DNA of 50,582 bases, from NCBI GenBank assembly GCA_009777345.1, contig WRMB01000025.1:1-50582 (forward strand), given 5' to 3'. Of this stretch, positions 25,227 through 34,379 are shown piece by piece. The notes under the pieces are model-generated. The model was given only the letters and a program-made list of their open reading frames with translations, ran no database searches and was not told where the DNA came from. A program made the position numbers and the translations under genes. The stretch is from Micrococcales bacterium. GTDB taxonomy: Bacteria; Actinomycetota; Actinomycetes; Actinomycetales; Cellulomonadaceae. Within the stretch, counting starts at the first letter, position 1. Every line of letters starts with the position of its first letter.

Positions 25227-26455
25227 GCTGGACGCAGACCGTGCGCACCGCCTGGTCCGCGGTGCGCAGCCACACGCTGCGGTCGGCGCTGACCGTGCTG
25301 GGGATCCTCATCGGCATCGCCGCGGTGATCCTCACCGTCGGCCTGGGCGTGGGCTCGCAGCGCGAGGTCGACGCGCAGATCGACGCGCTGGGCTCGAACC
25401 TGCTGGTCGTCACCCCCGGCTCGACCACCAGCCCGTCGGGGGTGCGCGGCGGGTTCGGCTCGGCGACCACGTTGACCCGCGCCGACGCCGAGGCCCTGAC
25501 CTCGGACGTCGCAGTCCCCGACGTCGCGGCGGTGGCCGCGGAGAAGTCGTCCTCGGCGGAGCTCTCCGCAGGCGACACCACCTGGACCACCACCGTCACC
25601 GGCACCACCGCCGCCTGGCTGGACGTTCGTTCCCGGCAGCTGGCCGACGGCCGGTTCCTCACCGCCGCCGACGATATCGACCGGGCCACGGTGGTGGTGC
25701 TCGGCAGCGACAGCGCCACCGAGCTGTTCGGCACCACCAGGGTGGTCGGGCAGCAGGTCACCGTGGCCGGGGTGCCGTGCTCCGTGGTCGGGGTGCTGAC
25801 CAGCGTCGGCACGTCCGGCTCGACCAACCTCGACGATATGGCGCTGGTGCCCGCCTCGACCATGGCCGAGACCGTCACCGGTGGTACCACGGCCCAGTCG
25901 GTGTCGCGGATCTACGTCCAGGCGGTGTCCGGGGACCGGCTGTCCGCCGCCTCCCAGGAGGTCACCGCGCTGCTGAGCAACCTGCACCAGATCACCGACC
26001 CCGACGCCAGGGACTTCACGGTCTCGGCCTCCGAGTCGCTGGTCGACGCGGCCGCCTCGGTGTCCCGGACGCTGACCGTGCTGCTGACCGGTATCGCGGC
26101 GCTGTCGCTGCTGGTCGGTGGCATCGGCGTGATGAACATCATGATCGTGTCGGTCACCGAGCGGACCCGTGAGATCGGTCTGCGCAAGGCCCTGGGCGCC
26201 ACCCCCCGGACCATCCGACGGCAGTTCCTGGTCGAGGCGTCGGTGCTCGGGCTGACCGGGGGGCTGACCGGGGCGGTGCTCGGCGTCGTCGGCACGCGGG
26301 TGGTGTCCTCGCTGGCCGCGACGACGGTCGTGGTGTCGGTCCCGGCCGTGGTCGGTGCCGTCGTCGTGGCGGTCGCCATCGGCCTGGTCTTCGGCGTGTA
26401 CCCCGCGACCCGGGCCGCCCGGCTCGCCCCGATCGACGCACTGAGGTCGGCATGA
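25223..26455 (+). CDS. MacB/FtsX-type ABC permease
   Basis: 410 aa: one N-terminal helix ([20 protein letters not shown]), a ~230-residue extracytoplasmic MacB periplasmic-like domain, then three C-terminal helices with the conserved [28 protein letters not shown] segment. This is the standard topology of MacB/FtsX-family mechanotransmission transporters. GTG start overlapping the ATPase gene; it overlaps the next gene by four bases. Confidence 0.92.
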   Translation: MSWTQTVRTAWSAVRSHTLRSALTVLGILIGIAAVILTVGLGVGSQREVDAQIDALGSNLLVVTPGSTTSPSGVRGGFGSATTLTRADAEALTSDVAVPDVAAVAAEKSSSAELSAGDTTWTTTVTGTTAAWLDVRSRQLADGRFLTAADDIDRATVVVLGSDSATELFGTTRVVGQQVTVAGVPCSVVGVLTSVGTSGSTNLDDMALVPASTMAETVTGGTTAQSVSRIYVQAVSGDRLSAASQEVTALLSNLHQITDPDARDFTVSASESLVDAAASVSRTLTVLLTGIAALSLLVGGIGVMNIMIVSVTERTREIGLRKALGATPRTIRRQFLVEASVLGLTGGLTGAVLGVVGTRVVSSLAATTVVVSVPAVVGAVVVAVAIGLVFGVYPATRAARLAPIDALRSA

Positions 26456-27363
26456 GTCCCACCACCCACCTGTCCGCACGTCCCAGGAGGTCCGCTGTGC
26501 TGGTCCGCACGTCTGTCAGAGCGTTGCCGGTGCTGGTCGTCGTGGCGCTGCTCGGCGGCTGCGGGAGCGGGGACAGCCCGTCGTCCTCGACGGCACCCGC
26601 GCCCACCCCCGACCGGACCGCCGCGTTCGGCCTCCCGACGGTCGACGGCGAGGTGGTGGCGGTGACCGGCAGCACCGTGCAGGTCCAGGGCTCTGGCACG
26701 CAGACCTCGGTGACGTGGACCGACACCACGACCATCACCGCACAGGCGGACGCGACCCTCGACGACGTCACCGTCGGTGCCTGCGTCATGGCGGTTGTCG
26801 AAGGCGGCCCGGAAGGCAGCCCGGAGGACAGCACCGCCACGACGGTCCAGATCAGCACCCCCGCCGACGGCACCTGCACCGGGAGCTGGCCTGGCCAGAT
26901 GCCGTCCGGCAGGCCCACGGACAGGCCGGACGGCTGGCCGACCGACGGTCCGCGACCGTCCGGCGGACCTGGTGACAGGTGGCCCACCGATATGCCGACC
27001 GACATGCCCAGCGGCATGGTGCCGGACGGCAGACAGAGGAGCGGCCTGTCGGGCCAGGTCGCTGCGGTCACCGGTACCACCATCACGGTACGAGCCGATG
27101 ACGACACCACCAGCACCATCACCGTCGGGTCGGGCACGGCCTACCTCCAGCGGGTCACCGCCGACGCCTCGGCGCTGGTCGTCGGGCAGTGCGTACGCGC
27201 CCAGGGTGACCAGGACAAGGCCGGTAACCTCACCGCCACGTCGATCGAGGTGTCCGCGCCGACCGACGGCGGCTGCGGCACCTTCGGGCGCGGTCCGGGC
27301 GGATCCGGTCGGCCAGGTGGGCCGGGCGCACCAGGTACGGGAGGGACCGGCAACGATGGCTGA
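26452..27363 (+). CDS. Lipoprotein with two DUF5666-like domains
   Basis: 303 aa. A signal peptide ends at lipobox LLGGC (Cys about residue 37). Two similar beta-rich modules follow (about 63-140, [16 protein letters not shown]...VGACVMAV; and 198-268, [17 protein letters not shown]...VGQCVRAQ), each like DUF5666. They are separated by a Pro/Asp/Met-rich repetitive linker and followed by a Gly/Pro-rich tail. It is embedded in the ABC operon, so an accessory role on the outer membrane face of the exporter is inferred. The substrate is unknown. Confidence 0.75.
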   Translation: MSPTTHLSARPRRSAVLVRTSVRALPVLVVVALLGGCGSGDSPSSSTAPAPTPDRTAAFGLPTVDGEVVAVTGSTVQVQGSGTQTSVTWTDTTTITAQADATLDDVTVGACVMAVVEGGPEGSPEDSTATTVQISTPADGTCTGSWPGQMPSGRPTDRPDGWPTDGPRPSGGPGDRWPTDMPTDMPSGMVPDGRQRSGLSGQVAAVTGTTITVRADDDTTSTITVGSGTAYLQRVTADASALVVGQCVRAQGDQDKAGNLTATSIEVSAPTDGGCGTFGRGPGGSGRPGGPGAPGTGGTGNDG

Positions 27364-29326
27364 GCAGGCGACCGGGAGTGTCGAGCGTCGACCCGGGCGG
27401 ACGGCGAACCGGCTCGTCCGTCCCACCAGGACGGTCCGTCGACGGGTTCCCCGCCGTACGGTCGCGGTCAGCGTCGGCGCGGCGGTGCTGCTCGCCGTCG
27501 GTGGCGGGGCGTACGCCCTGACCCGTCCCCTGGCGGACCGGTACACCACCGCGACTGCCCAGACCGGCACGGTCACCCAGACGGTCGCCGGACCGGGCAC
27601 GGTCGCCTCGGTCAGCTCGGCCGCCGTCGCCTTCCAGGTGGCCGGTTCCGTGGCCACGGTCGACGTTGCCCCCGGCGACCCGGTCGACGCGGGGCAGACC
27701 CTGGCCACCCTGGACCTGGCCGCGCTCGAGGCCGCGGTCACGGCCGCCCAGCAGACGCTGGACGAGGCCCGCCAACAGCTGGCGGACGACCAGAGCGCAC
27801 AACGGTCGACGTCCGGAACCGGATCCAGCTCCTCAGCGTCGGCGACCGGGCCGTCGGGAGCCGAGTCGTCCTCGGGCAGCCAGACGGTCGTGGCTGGGCC
27901 GTCGGGAGCTGGGCCGTCGGGAGCTGGGCCGTCCAGCACCCCGTCAGGGCCGAGTGGTTCCGCTCCAGGCTCGACCAGTACGAGCCCGCCTGGTACCTCC
28001 TCCGTCGAGGTGCGTGCCGCTGTGGCAGAGGTGACCGCGGCCCAGGAGGCGCTGCTGTCGGCCTACGCCGGGACGGCCGCGGCCCAGGCCGCCAGCTCCG
28101 CCGCCCTCGCCGCCCTGAGCGCCACCGGCTCCGCCGCCTGGTGCGCCCAGCTGGTCGCGCTGGACCCGACCCAGGTGACCGTCGGCAGCTCCGCACCGGC
28201 CACCGCGCCTGCCGAGGAGGGCCCGACCGGTGAACCGTCGGGAGGCTCCGGTACGTCGCTGTCCACCGTGCAGGGCTGGGTGGCGTCGTGCCAGGCCGCG
28301 CTGACCGAGATCGCTGGTCTGCAGACGGCGACCGGTACCGCCCAGCAGGCCCTGTCGTCGGCGATGACGACCCTCGACGCCAAGGTCGTCGCCCTGCAAC
28401 GGCTCGTCGGGTCGTCTGACGGGACCGGCACGCCCAGCACCGACCCGGCAGGTTCCGGCCCGACCCAGACCAGCGACCCGGTTCAGACCAGCGACCCGTC
28501 CGGTACGGCCCCGTCTGGTACGACCAGCCCGTCCGGTGCGTCGGCCGACCCGAGCGGCCGGTCCTCGGTTCCCACCGCCGCCGACCTGGTCGCCGACCAG
28601 GCGGCGATCGACGCCGCCGCGGCGCAGCTGGCCGTCGTCACGGCCGACCTGCGGTTCGCCACTCTCACCGCGCCCTTGAGCGGCACGGTCGCCGCGGTCG
28701 ACCTGGCCGTCGGCGACCAGGTCGCTGCCGGTTCGACCACGGCCACCATCACCGTGCTCGGCACCGCCGGGTACCAGGTGTCGCTGCCGGTCGGCCTGGG
28801 TTCGGTCGACGTGGTCCAGGTCGGCCAGAGCGCCAGCGTCACCGTGCCCAGCACCGACCAGACCCTCGACGGCACGGTCACCAGCATCGGCGTGCTGAAC
28901 GTCTCGACGGACGCCACGCCGCAGTACACCGTCACGGTCCTGCTGGTGGCCACCGCGGCGCCGCTCTACGACGGTTCGTCCGCCCAGGTGACGATCACGG
29001 TGGCCGGGGCGAGCGATGTGCTCACGGTGCCCACGTCCGCCGTCCGCGTCGACGGCACGACCGTTACCGTGGACGTCCTCGCCGACGGCAAGGTGCGTAC
29101 CACCACGGTGGTCCGCGGCGCTGTGGGCGCCGAGCTGACCGAGATCCGCGACGGCCTGGCCGCTGGCGACACCGTCGTGCTGGCCGACCGTACCCAGCCG
29201 CTCCAGGACGAGTCCGCCCAGATCCCGTCCGGCCGGGCTCTGACCGGTCAGCCCCCGGGCGGCCAGTCGGGCAGCTTCCCGCTCCCCGGCGGCCAGTCCG
29301 GCTCCTTCCAGCGTCCCGGCGGCTGA
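27356..29326 (+). CDS. Second, long membrane fusion protein
   Basis: 656 aa, far longer than the usual ~400. A basic N-terminus and transmembrane helix (about 38-58) lead to a lipoyl half (VAFQVAGSVATVDVAPGDPVDAGQTLATLD). An expanded helical hairpin (about 120-430) is interrupted by low-complexity Ser/Gly/Pro/Thr stretches. The second lipoyl half (FATLTAPLSGTVAAVDLAVGDQV) and beta-barrel region (LTVPTSAVRVDGTTV, ELTEIRDGLAAGD) follow, and the C-terminus has GGQSGSF repeats. It starts inside the end of the lipoprotein gene (8-base overlap). Having two fusion proteins with one ABC pair is unusual. Confidence 0.8.
   Translation: MAEQATGSVERRPGRTANRLVRPTRTVRRRVPRRTVAVSVGAAVLLAVGGGAYALTRPLADRYTTATAQTGTVTQTVAGPGTVASVSSAAVAFQVAGSVATVDVAPGDPVDAGQTLATLDLAALEAAVTAAQQTLDEARQQLADDQSAQRSTSGTGSSSSASATGPSGAESSSGSQTVVAGPSGAGPSGAGPSSTPSGPSGSAPGSTSTSPPGTSSVEVRAAVAEVTAAQEALLSAYAGTAAAQAASSAALAALSATGSAAWCAQLVALDPTQVTVGSSAPATAPAEEGPTGEPSGGSGTSLSTVQGWVASCQAALTEIAGLQTATGTAQQALSSAMTTLDAKVVALQRLVGSSDGTGTPSTDPAGSGPTQTSDPVQTSDPSGTAPSGTTSPSGASADPSGRSSVPTAADLVADQAAIDAAAAQLAVVTADLRFATLTAPLSGTVAAVDLAVGDQVAAGSTTATITVLGTAGYQVSLPVGLGSVDVVQVGQSASVTVPSTDQTLDGTVTSIGVLNVSTDATPQYTVTVLLVATAAPLYDGSSAQVTITVAGASDVLTVPTSAVRVDGTTVTVDVLADGKVRTTTVVRGAVGAELTEIRDGLAAGDTVVLADRTQPLQDESAQIPSGRALTGQPPGGQSGSFPLPGGQSGSFQRPGG
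29279..29313 (+). repeat. 35-bp direct repeat, copy 1
   Basis: The 35 bases here, in the last codons of the long membrane fusion gene, recur exactly at 29999-30033. In this copy they encode part of the LPGGQSGSFQR tail, so this is the source copy. Confidence 0.9.
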
Positions 29327-29561
29327 CCACACAGGCGAGGAAGTGTTGCACGACACGGAACAAGATCGTTGCAGAACAAGGAACATCGAGGTCACCGGCA
29401 CGTCCGCACTGACCTACGAAGGGTTGGCCGAGCAGGCTCACACCCACCCGATCCCCTCATCCTCCGCTCGCTCTGGGACACCTGTGCGCGCACGCCAGGC
29501 TCGCTCGGTCAGTGCAGCGGGACGACGGTCGCGCGGGTTCCCACGAGCAGAGGTGAGGTCG
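29327..29561. other. Gap without a recognised gene
   Basis: 235 bp between the membrane fusion gene and the convergent YbaB-like gene. A long open frame from 29343 runs through both the gap and the opposite-strand gene, but its composition is that of an antisense shadow. I see no clear hairpin or RNA gene. Confidence 0.4.
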
Positions 29562-29939
29562 TCAGGGGCGGTCGGGCTCCAGCTCGGCGGCGAGCCTCGC
29601 CGTCAGGGCGGAACCGGGGCCGAACGCCTCCTCGGCCAGCGCCAGGGCCCGGTCGGCGGCCTGGCGGCGGGCCTCGTCGGTGGTGGACACCACCAGGGTG
29701 GCCAGCGCGTGGGGGTCGCGGTGCAGCGCGGCGTCCGTCAGCCGGAGGTCCAGCAGGCGCCCGGTCGTATCGGCGACGGCGGTGACCTCTCCGTGCCGCG
29801 AGACGGCTCGGCCCCGGACCTGGTCCAGGTCGGCCCGGAAGGTCGTCGCCGTCTCGGCCTGGCGCTGGGCGTCCTTGATCTGCCGGTCCACCGCGGACAG
29901 GGACGCGTCGGCCCACTGCCGCCACTCGTTGTCGGGCAC
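29562..29939 (-). CDS. YbaB/EbfC-like protein
   Basis: 125 aa. A helical N-terminus (WADASLSAVDRQIKDAQRQAETATTFRADLDQVRG, broken here for length) leads into a beta-hairpin region GRAVSRHGEVTAVADTTGRLLDLRL and a C-terminal helix. This is the fold pattern of YbaB/EbfC nucleoid-associated DNA-binding proteins, common in actinobacteria as divergent copies, some tied to secretion loci. GTG start at 29939. It lies inside the interval bounded by the 35-bp direct repeat. Confidence 0.6.
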   Translation of the reverse strand: MPDNEWRQWADASLSAVDRQIKDAQRQAETATTFRADLDQVRGRAVSRHGEVTAVADTTGRLLDLRLTDAALHRDPHALATLVVSTTDEARRQAADRALALAEEAFGPGSALTARLAAELEPDRP

Positions 29940-29998
29940 AGCACCACCGTACCGGCCCGGCGACCGGCCGGGCGTCAGCCCGACATCGTCTCTCGCTA

Positions 29999-30033
29999 CC
30001 GCTCCCCGGCGGCCAGTCCGGCTCCTTCCAGCG
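29999..30033 (+). repeat. 35-bp direct repeat, copy 2
   Basis: Exact copy of 29279-29313, placed in the non-coding gap (29940-30208) upstream of the lipoprotein gene and 720 bp from copy 1. It is a displaced fragment of the membrane fusion gene's 3' end and marks a past rearrangement. The rest of the gap holds no recognised gene. Confidence 0.9.
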
Positions 30034-30208
30034 GACAACAGCCGCGGTCCCAGTTTCGTGGGTCCTACCCCGCGGGCAGCCGTGACCTCCGGACGGTGGG
30101 CTTCGTTCGTTGTACGGATTCTGTTACATGTCGCTCCTGGTCTGTACTTCGTGGAGGACTCATGTAAGGATGCCCTTCGACGACATCCCCAAGCCATGGA
30201 GTTTCCGA

Positions 30209-30940
30209 ATGAGACTGCGCAAGAGCATTGTGGCGTTCGTCGGGAGTGCCGCTCTGGTCGTCGGTGCGCTCGCTGGCTGCTCGGAGCTCAGCGATCTTAA
30301 AGATGCCGTCGACGAGCTTGACGAAGCTATTAACGCTTCTGCCAACAACCATGTGCCGGTGACGTTTGACGAATGGCCCAGCTGTAGCGACCCCGGCGCC
30401 GTCGCCGAGTTCTTTGGTCTTACGCTGGACGGTCTGAGCCCCCCGAACACCAAGGATGTCCGTTGCGAACCTGGGTACACACTCGAGGTCTGGTTCGACT
30501 ACGCGATCTACTACGAGTGCGACCCTGCGGTCTCGGGTGCCGGTTTTTGCGACGGTGAAACGCTGGGGAAGCTCACGGACGATATGGTCCGGGCGAACCT
30601 CGACCACTGGCACCGGCTGTACAGCGCGATCGCGAACGCTTCGGACGACGGTGTGGTGTACGAGGCGGCGTTGGTGCTTCCCGGGGTGCTGGGCACGAGC
30701 GACCCGCCCCCGGTGCTGGCCAGCTCGCCGGAGGAGGACTCCATCGGCAACAGCCTCTTCGCGTCGTACCTCCTCGACGGCGAGTGGGTCAACATCGTGG
30801 CCGCCCTGACCATTGGCAACAGTTCGTCGACCGACCCGAAAGAGCATGACGACGAGTGGTTCATGTGGTCCTACAGCCTGTCGTACTACGACGCCGAGGC
30901 CATTCCCAAAGAGATCGTCGCTGAGGGTTGGGGTCCCTGA
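30209..30940 (+). CDS. Putative lipoprotein of unknown function
   Basis: 243 aa. Start ATG 30209 gives a clean lipoprotein signal (RLRKSIVAFVGSAALVVGAL then lipobox LAGC); the frame upstream to 30110 is not needed. A short helix (LSDLKDAVDELDEAI) precedes a soluble domain with four Cys (PSCSDP, VRCEPG, YECDPA, GFCDGE), possibly two disulphides. I do not recognise the family. Base composition is less GC-rich than its neighbours, hinting at transfer. Confidence 0.65.
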   Translation: MRLRKSIVAFVGSAALVVGALAGCSELSDLKDAVDELDEAINASANNHVPVTFDEWPSCSDPGAVAEFFGLTLDGLSPPNTKDVRCEPGYTLEVWFDYAIYYECDPAVSGAGFCDGETLGKLTDDMVRANLDHWHRLYSAIANASDDGVVYEAALVLPGVLGTSDPPPVLASSPEEDSIGNSLFASYLLDGEWVNIVAALTIGNSSSTDPKEHDDEWFMWSYSLSYYDAEAIPKEIVAEGWGP

Positions 30941-30995
30941 CTCCGCCCACGACGGTGCCGCGTCTTGACCGTCTGACGTTCGGCTTCGTCTCGTG

Positions 30996-31904
30996 TCAGG
31001 CTGCCCGGGCCAGTCCGCGGCCGTGGCGTGCCTGGTGCGCCCCGACCTGCCGGGCGACCAGGTAGATGACGAAGGAGATCGTCGTGATGTACGGGCTGAT
31101 CGGGACGGGGTTCTCGCCCACGACCGCAACGGGGAACGACCCCAGGGCGAGCAGGATCCCGCCGACCGCGGCGACCTCGGCGAACACCACGGACAGCACC
31201 GGCACCCAGACCGGGGAGGCGGTCAGCCGCACCGCCGCCGCGGCCGGCGTGATGAGCAGGGACAGCACCAGCAGCGCCCCGACGATCTGTACCGCCATGG
31301 CCACGGCGATCCCGAGCAGCACCATGAACACCAGGGACAGGGCCCGCACCGGTACTCCGCGGGCGGCGGCGACCTCCGGGTCGACGCTGGCGAACGTCAA
31401 CGGTCGCCACACCGCCACCAGGCCGCCGACCACGACCAGTGTGAGCAGGGTCATCGTCGTGACCCGCGCGGTGTCCACGGCGACGATCTGCCCGGTGAGC
31501 AGGCCGAACTTATTGGCCGCCCGGCCCGGGTACAGGGCCAGGAACAGCACGCCCAGGCCCAGCCCGAACGGCATGAGCACCCCGATGATCGAGCTGCGGT
31601 CCCGGGCCCGCTGCCCGAGCAGCCCGATGAGTACCGCCGCGACCAGCGACCCACCGACCGACCCGACGGCGACGTCGATCCCGACCAGCAGGGCCGCCGC
31701 CGCCCCGGCGAACGACAGCTCGGACACCCCGTGCACCGCGAACGCCAGGTCCCGCTGCATGACGAACACCCCGACCAGCCCGCCGACCAGGGCCAGCAAC
31801 GCCCCGGCCAGGATCGACCCGCGGACCAGCACCAGCAGCTCGCCGTAGTCGGTGAAGTCGAACAGCTGGCGCTGCACCTCGCCCCAGTCCAGCCCGGCGC
31901 TCAT
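30996..31904 (-). CDS. znuB: Zinc/manganese ABC permease ZnuB-like
   Basis: 302-aa ABC-3 family metal permease with about eight or nine hydrophobic segments. Typical segments are VMQRDLAFAVHGVSELSFAGAA, GRAANKFGLLTGQIVAVD and VQIVGALLVLSLLITPAAAA. It is the last gene of a three-gene operon whose neighbours overlap by four bases. The adjacent zur-like gene and operators support zinc as substrate; manganese is not excluded by the permease alone. Confidence 0.9.
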   Translation of the reverse strand: MSAGLDWGEVQRQLFDFTDYGELLVLVRGSILAGALLALVGGLVGVFVMQRDLAFAVHGVSELSFAGAAAALLVGIDVAVGSVGGSLVAAVLIGLLGQRARDRSSIIGVLMPFGLGLGVLFLALYPGRAANKFGLLTGQIVAVDTARVTTMTLLTLVVVGGLVAVWRPLTFASVDPEVAAARGVPVRALSLVFMVLLGIAVAMAVQIVGALLVLSLLITPAAAAVRLTASPVWVPVLSVVFAEVAAVGGILLALGSFPVAVVGENPVPISPYITTISFVIYLVARQVGAHQARHGRGLARAA

Positions 31905-32755
31905 CGTCGTGTCACCCGTCTGGTGCGGGGTAGCGGCTTCCTGGCGGGGTGCGGACCGGCCGGTTCGTAGTCGTCCTCGGTCGCGTGGTGGGCGTGGGCG
32001 TCGTCGCCCACGATGACCAGCCGCCCCTGGGCCTCGATCACGTCGATCGGGCTGCCGTACAGGCGGGTCAGATGTGCGGAAGTCAGGACCTCGTCCGCCG
32101 GGCCGACGGCGTGCCCGGCCGGGCCGAGGTAGGCGACGCGGTCGGTGTACGGCAGCACCGGGTTGATCTCGTGGGTGACGAACAGCACCGCCGTGCCGGT
32201 GTTCTGGCAGGTCGCGGCGATGAGCGCGGTGACCTCGTCCTGGCGGCGCAGGTCCAGGGACAGCAGCGGTTCGTCGCACAGCAGGATCGCCGGGTCGGAG
32301 GCCAGGGCCTGGGCGATGCGCACCCGCTGCTGCTCCCCGCCGGACAGCAGCCCCACAGGTGTGTCGGCGTAGGCACTGGCGCCGACGGCGGCCAGCAGCG
32401 CGTCGACCCGGGCGCGGGGGGCGGGTCCGCCGGGGCCCCAGCGGTGTCCGTCCAGGCCCAGCCGGACCAGGTCACGGGCCCGGATCGGGGTGGCCGGGTC
32501 GACGATCCGCTGCTGCGGCACGTACCCCAGGGCGCGCGACCCGCGCCGCGGCGGGTGGCCCAGCACCCGCACCGTTCCGGCCTGCAGCGGCTGGATGCCC
32601 AGCAGGACCTTCAGCAGCGTCGTCTTGCCCGAGCCGTTGGGTCCGAGCACGGTGACGAACTCGCCCGCCGCGACGGTGAGGTCCAGACCGGACCACACGG
32701 TGCGGTCCCCGAAGGCGAGTGCGGTACCGCGCAACTCGATGACGGGACGGGTCAC
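31901..32755 (-). CDS. znuC: Zinc ABC transporter ATPase ZnuC-like
   Basis: 284-aa ATPase. Walker A GPNGSGKTT, Q-loop ALGYVPQQR, signature LSGGEQQRVRIAQ, Walker B AILLCDEPLLSLD and the switch His VLFVTHEINPVLPYTDRV are present. The form LGYVPQQ and the THEINPVL segment are typical of metal (Mn/Zn) ABC ATPases. A His/Asp-rich tail (DDAHAHHATEDD, about 249-260) could bind metal. GTG start overlapping the znuA stop; it overlaps znuB. Confidence 0.9.
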   Translation of the reverse strand: MTRPVIELRGTALAFGDRTVWSGLDLTVAAGEFVTVLGPNGSGKTTLLKVLLGIQPLQAGTVRVLGHPPRRGSRALGYVPQQRIVDPATPIRARDLVRLGLDGHRWGPGGPAPRARVDALLAAVGASAYADTPVGLLSGGEQQRVRIAQALASDPAILLCDEPLLSLDLRRQDEVTALIAATCQNTGTAVLFVTHEINPVLPYTDRVAYLGPAGHAVGPADEVLTSAHLTRLYGSPIDVIEAQGRLVIVGDDAHAHHATEDDYEPAGPHPARKPLPRTRRVTRR

Positions 32756-33729
32756 GGGGTGCTCGCCGGGTCGGGGCCCGGTGTGCTGCTACCTGGCGGG
32801 CTGGTGTCCGGGGCGCCGGGGGCAGTCGTCGCGACGCCCAGGGCCTGGGCCAGGGCGTCGAGGTTGGCGCTCATCCAGGTGATGTAGGTCTGGGCGGCGG
32901 GCAGGGTCTCGGTGACGGCGACGACGGGGATCGCGGCGGCGTCGGCGGCGGTGCGGACCTGCTGGGTCTGGGGTCCGGTGGTCTGGGCGTTGTAGACCAG
33001 CAGCACCACCTGGTGGTCGGTGAACAGGGCGAGCGTGTCGCGCATGACGGTGGGCGGCACGTCGGTCTCGTCCTCGACGGCCTTGGCGAACTGCGGCGGG
33101 GTCTGGTCGACCAGGCCGAGGGCGTCGAGCAGGTACCCGGGGACGGGCTCGGTGACGGCGACCGGCTGCCCGCCGACGGTCTGGGCCAGGGCCTGGGTGC
33201 GGCTGACCAGGGTGTCGATCTCGGCGGTGAACGCCGCGGCGTTGGCGGCGTAGGTGTCGGCGTGGTCCGGGTCGATCCGGCTCAGGTCGGCGGCGATCTG
33301 GTCGGCGACGGCGGCCACGGTCGGCAGGTCGTACCAGACGTGCTCGTTGAGGTCGGCGCCGTCGTGACCAGAGACGGTGACGGCGTCGACCACGGGCGGC
33401 CGGGTCTCCAGCCCGTCCAGCAGGGTGAGGGCGAAGTCGTCGTACCCACCGCCGTTGACGACCACCAGGTCGGCCTGGGACAGCCTCAGCTGGTCTCGGG
33501 CCGACGCCTCGTAGGAGTGCGGGTCGGCCGCCGGTTTGGCGACGATCGACGTGACGTCTACCAGGTCCCCGCCCACCTGCGCGGCCACGTCGCCCCACAC
33601 GTTGGTCGAGGTCACGACGCTCAGACGGTCGTCGTCGCCGGACGACGCGGTGCACCCAGCCACCAGCGCCACCAGCAGGACGGCAGACAGGACGGTGCGT
33701 CGACGGTTCACGGTGCGCTCACGGTTCAC
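32752..33729 (-). CDS. znuA: Zinc-binding lipoprotein ZnuA-like
   Basis: 325-aa cluster A-I metal-binding lipoprotein. Lipobox VAGC (Cys26). Probable metal ligands are His71 (ADPHSYEAS), His130 (LNEHVWYD) and a later Glu/Asp, with His122 in a short GHDG loop. The C-terminus is Pro/Ser/Thr-rich. The alternative GTG at 33711 would shorten the signal only slightly. It is the first gene of the operon, facing the zur gene across a shared regulatory gap. Confidence 0.88.
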   Translation of the reverse strand: MNRERTVNRRRTVLSAVLLVALVAGCTASSGDDDRLSVVTSTNVWGDVAAQVGGDLVDVTSIVAKPAADPHSYEASARDQLRLSQADLVVVNGGGYDDFALTLLDGLETRPPVVDAVTVSGHDGADLNEHVWYDLPTVAAVADQIAADLSRIDPDHADTYAANAAAFTAEIDTLVSRTQALAQTVGGQPVAVTEPVPGYLLDALGLVDQTPPQFAKAVEDETDVPPTVMRDTLALFTDHQVVLLVYNAQTTGPQTQQVRTAADAAAIPVVAVTETLPAAQTYITWMSANLDALAQALGVATTAPGAPDTSPPGSSTPGPDPASTP

Positions 33730-33764
33730 GGTGCTCTCTCTCAGATCGCGGCGGGGCCGCTAAA

Positions 33765-33777
33765 GAGATTAGTTCTC
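33765..33777 (-). promoter_or_regulatory. Putative Zur operator 1
   Basis: GAGATTAGTTCTC, an imperfect 13-bp palindrome 36 bp upstream of the znuA start, resembles the better palindrome at 33821-33833. It sits in an AT-richer pocket likely to contain the znuA promoter. Assignment to Zur is by context. Confidence 0.45.
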
Positions 33778-33820
33778 ATTACCCTTGGCGTCGAACCGCT
33801 TCTCAGTTACGCTGACTGCT

Positions 33821-33833
33821 GAGAACGGTTCTC
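33821..33833 (+). promoter_or_regulatory. Putative Zur operator 2
   Basis: GAGAACGGTTCTC is a 13-bp palindrome with a single central base. A further inverted partner (GAACCGCTTCTCAG, 33793-33806) faces it, giving a larger dyad over 33793-33831. It lies between znuA and the zur start, where it could control both. Confidence 0.5.
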
Positions 33834-33913
33834 GCCCGAGGGACGAACTTGTTGCTTCGTCCCTCGTCCGGAACTTCGTCCCTCGCAGTCGACAGCACCG
33901 ACGGAGACCCCAC

Positions 33914-34303
33914 GTGATCGGTCAGCGCACCACCCGTCAGCGCACCGCCATCGCCGCGCTGCTGGACGAGGTGGACGAGTTCCGCAGCGCCCAGCAGCTG
34001 CACGCCCTGCTCGCGGCCCGGGGCGAGACCATCGGCCTGGCCACGGTCTACCGCACCCTCGGCGCGATGGCCGACGCCGACGAGCTGGACACCCTGCGCA
34101 CCGACTCCGGCCAGTCCCTGTACCGCCGCTGCGAACGCCAGCACCACCACCACCTGGTCTGCCGCCGCTGCGGCGCCACCGTCGAGGTCGGGGGCGCCGG
34201 CCTGGAGTCCGTGGTCAAGGCTGTCGCCGCCGCCCACGGCTACACCGACGTCACCCACACCCTCGAGCTGTTCGGCACCTGCACCCGCTGCACCCGCCTC
34301 TGA
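33914..34303 (+). CDS. zur: Fur-family zinc uptake regulator
   Basis: 129 aa. A winged-helix DNA-binding domain (RTTRQRTAIAALLDEVDEFRSAQQLHALL, given in parts, and GLATVYRTLGAMADADELD) is followed by a metal-binding dimerisation domain with HHHHLVCRRCG and a C-terminal CTRC pair, the structural zinc Cys4 of Fur proteins. Divergence from znuACB indicates Zur rather than Fur. GTG 33914 follows GGAG; the longer frame from 33785 would cross the operators. Confidence 0.88.
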   Translation: MIGQRTTRQRTAIAALLDEVDEFRSAQQLHALLAARGETIGLATVYRTLGAMADADELDTLRTDSGQSLYRRCERQHHHHLVCRRCGATVEVGGAGLESVVKAVAAAHGYTDVTHTLELFGTCTRCTRL

Positions 34304-34320
34304 CTCCAGCTGTCTCGACG

Positions 34321-34368
34321 CAGCGCCCTGACGTGCTGCGGGCGCTGGAGGACCTCACGCCCTCCAGC
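34321..34368. terminator. Bidirectional terminator between zur and MFS gene
   Basis: Two overlapping stems lie in the convergent gap: CAGCGCCC 34321-34328 with GGGCGCTG 34340-34347, and GCTGGAGG 34344-34351 with CCTCCAGC 34361-34368. The second is followed by TTTACTT, a usable U-tract for rightward transcripts from zur. The stems share bases and are mutually exclusive. Confidence 0.6.
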
Positions 34369-34379
34369 TTTACTTCGCC

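Noticed and set aside
23299..29326. Antibiotic biosynthesis or secondary-metabolite cluster
   Set aside because: Only transporter components are present; no biosynthetic enzymes flank the operon.
29343..30167. Rightward gene across 29343-30167
   Set aside because: It lies antisense to the YbaB-like gene, has no recognisable domain and crosses the displaced 35-bp repeat.
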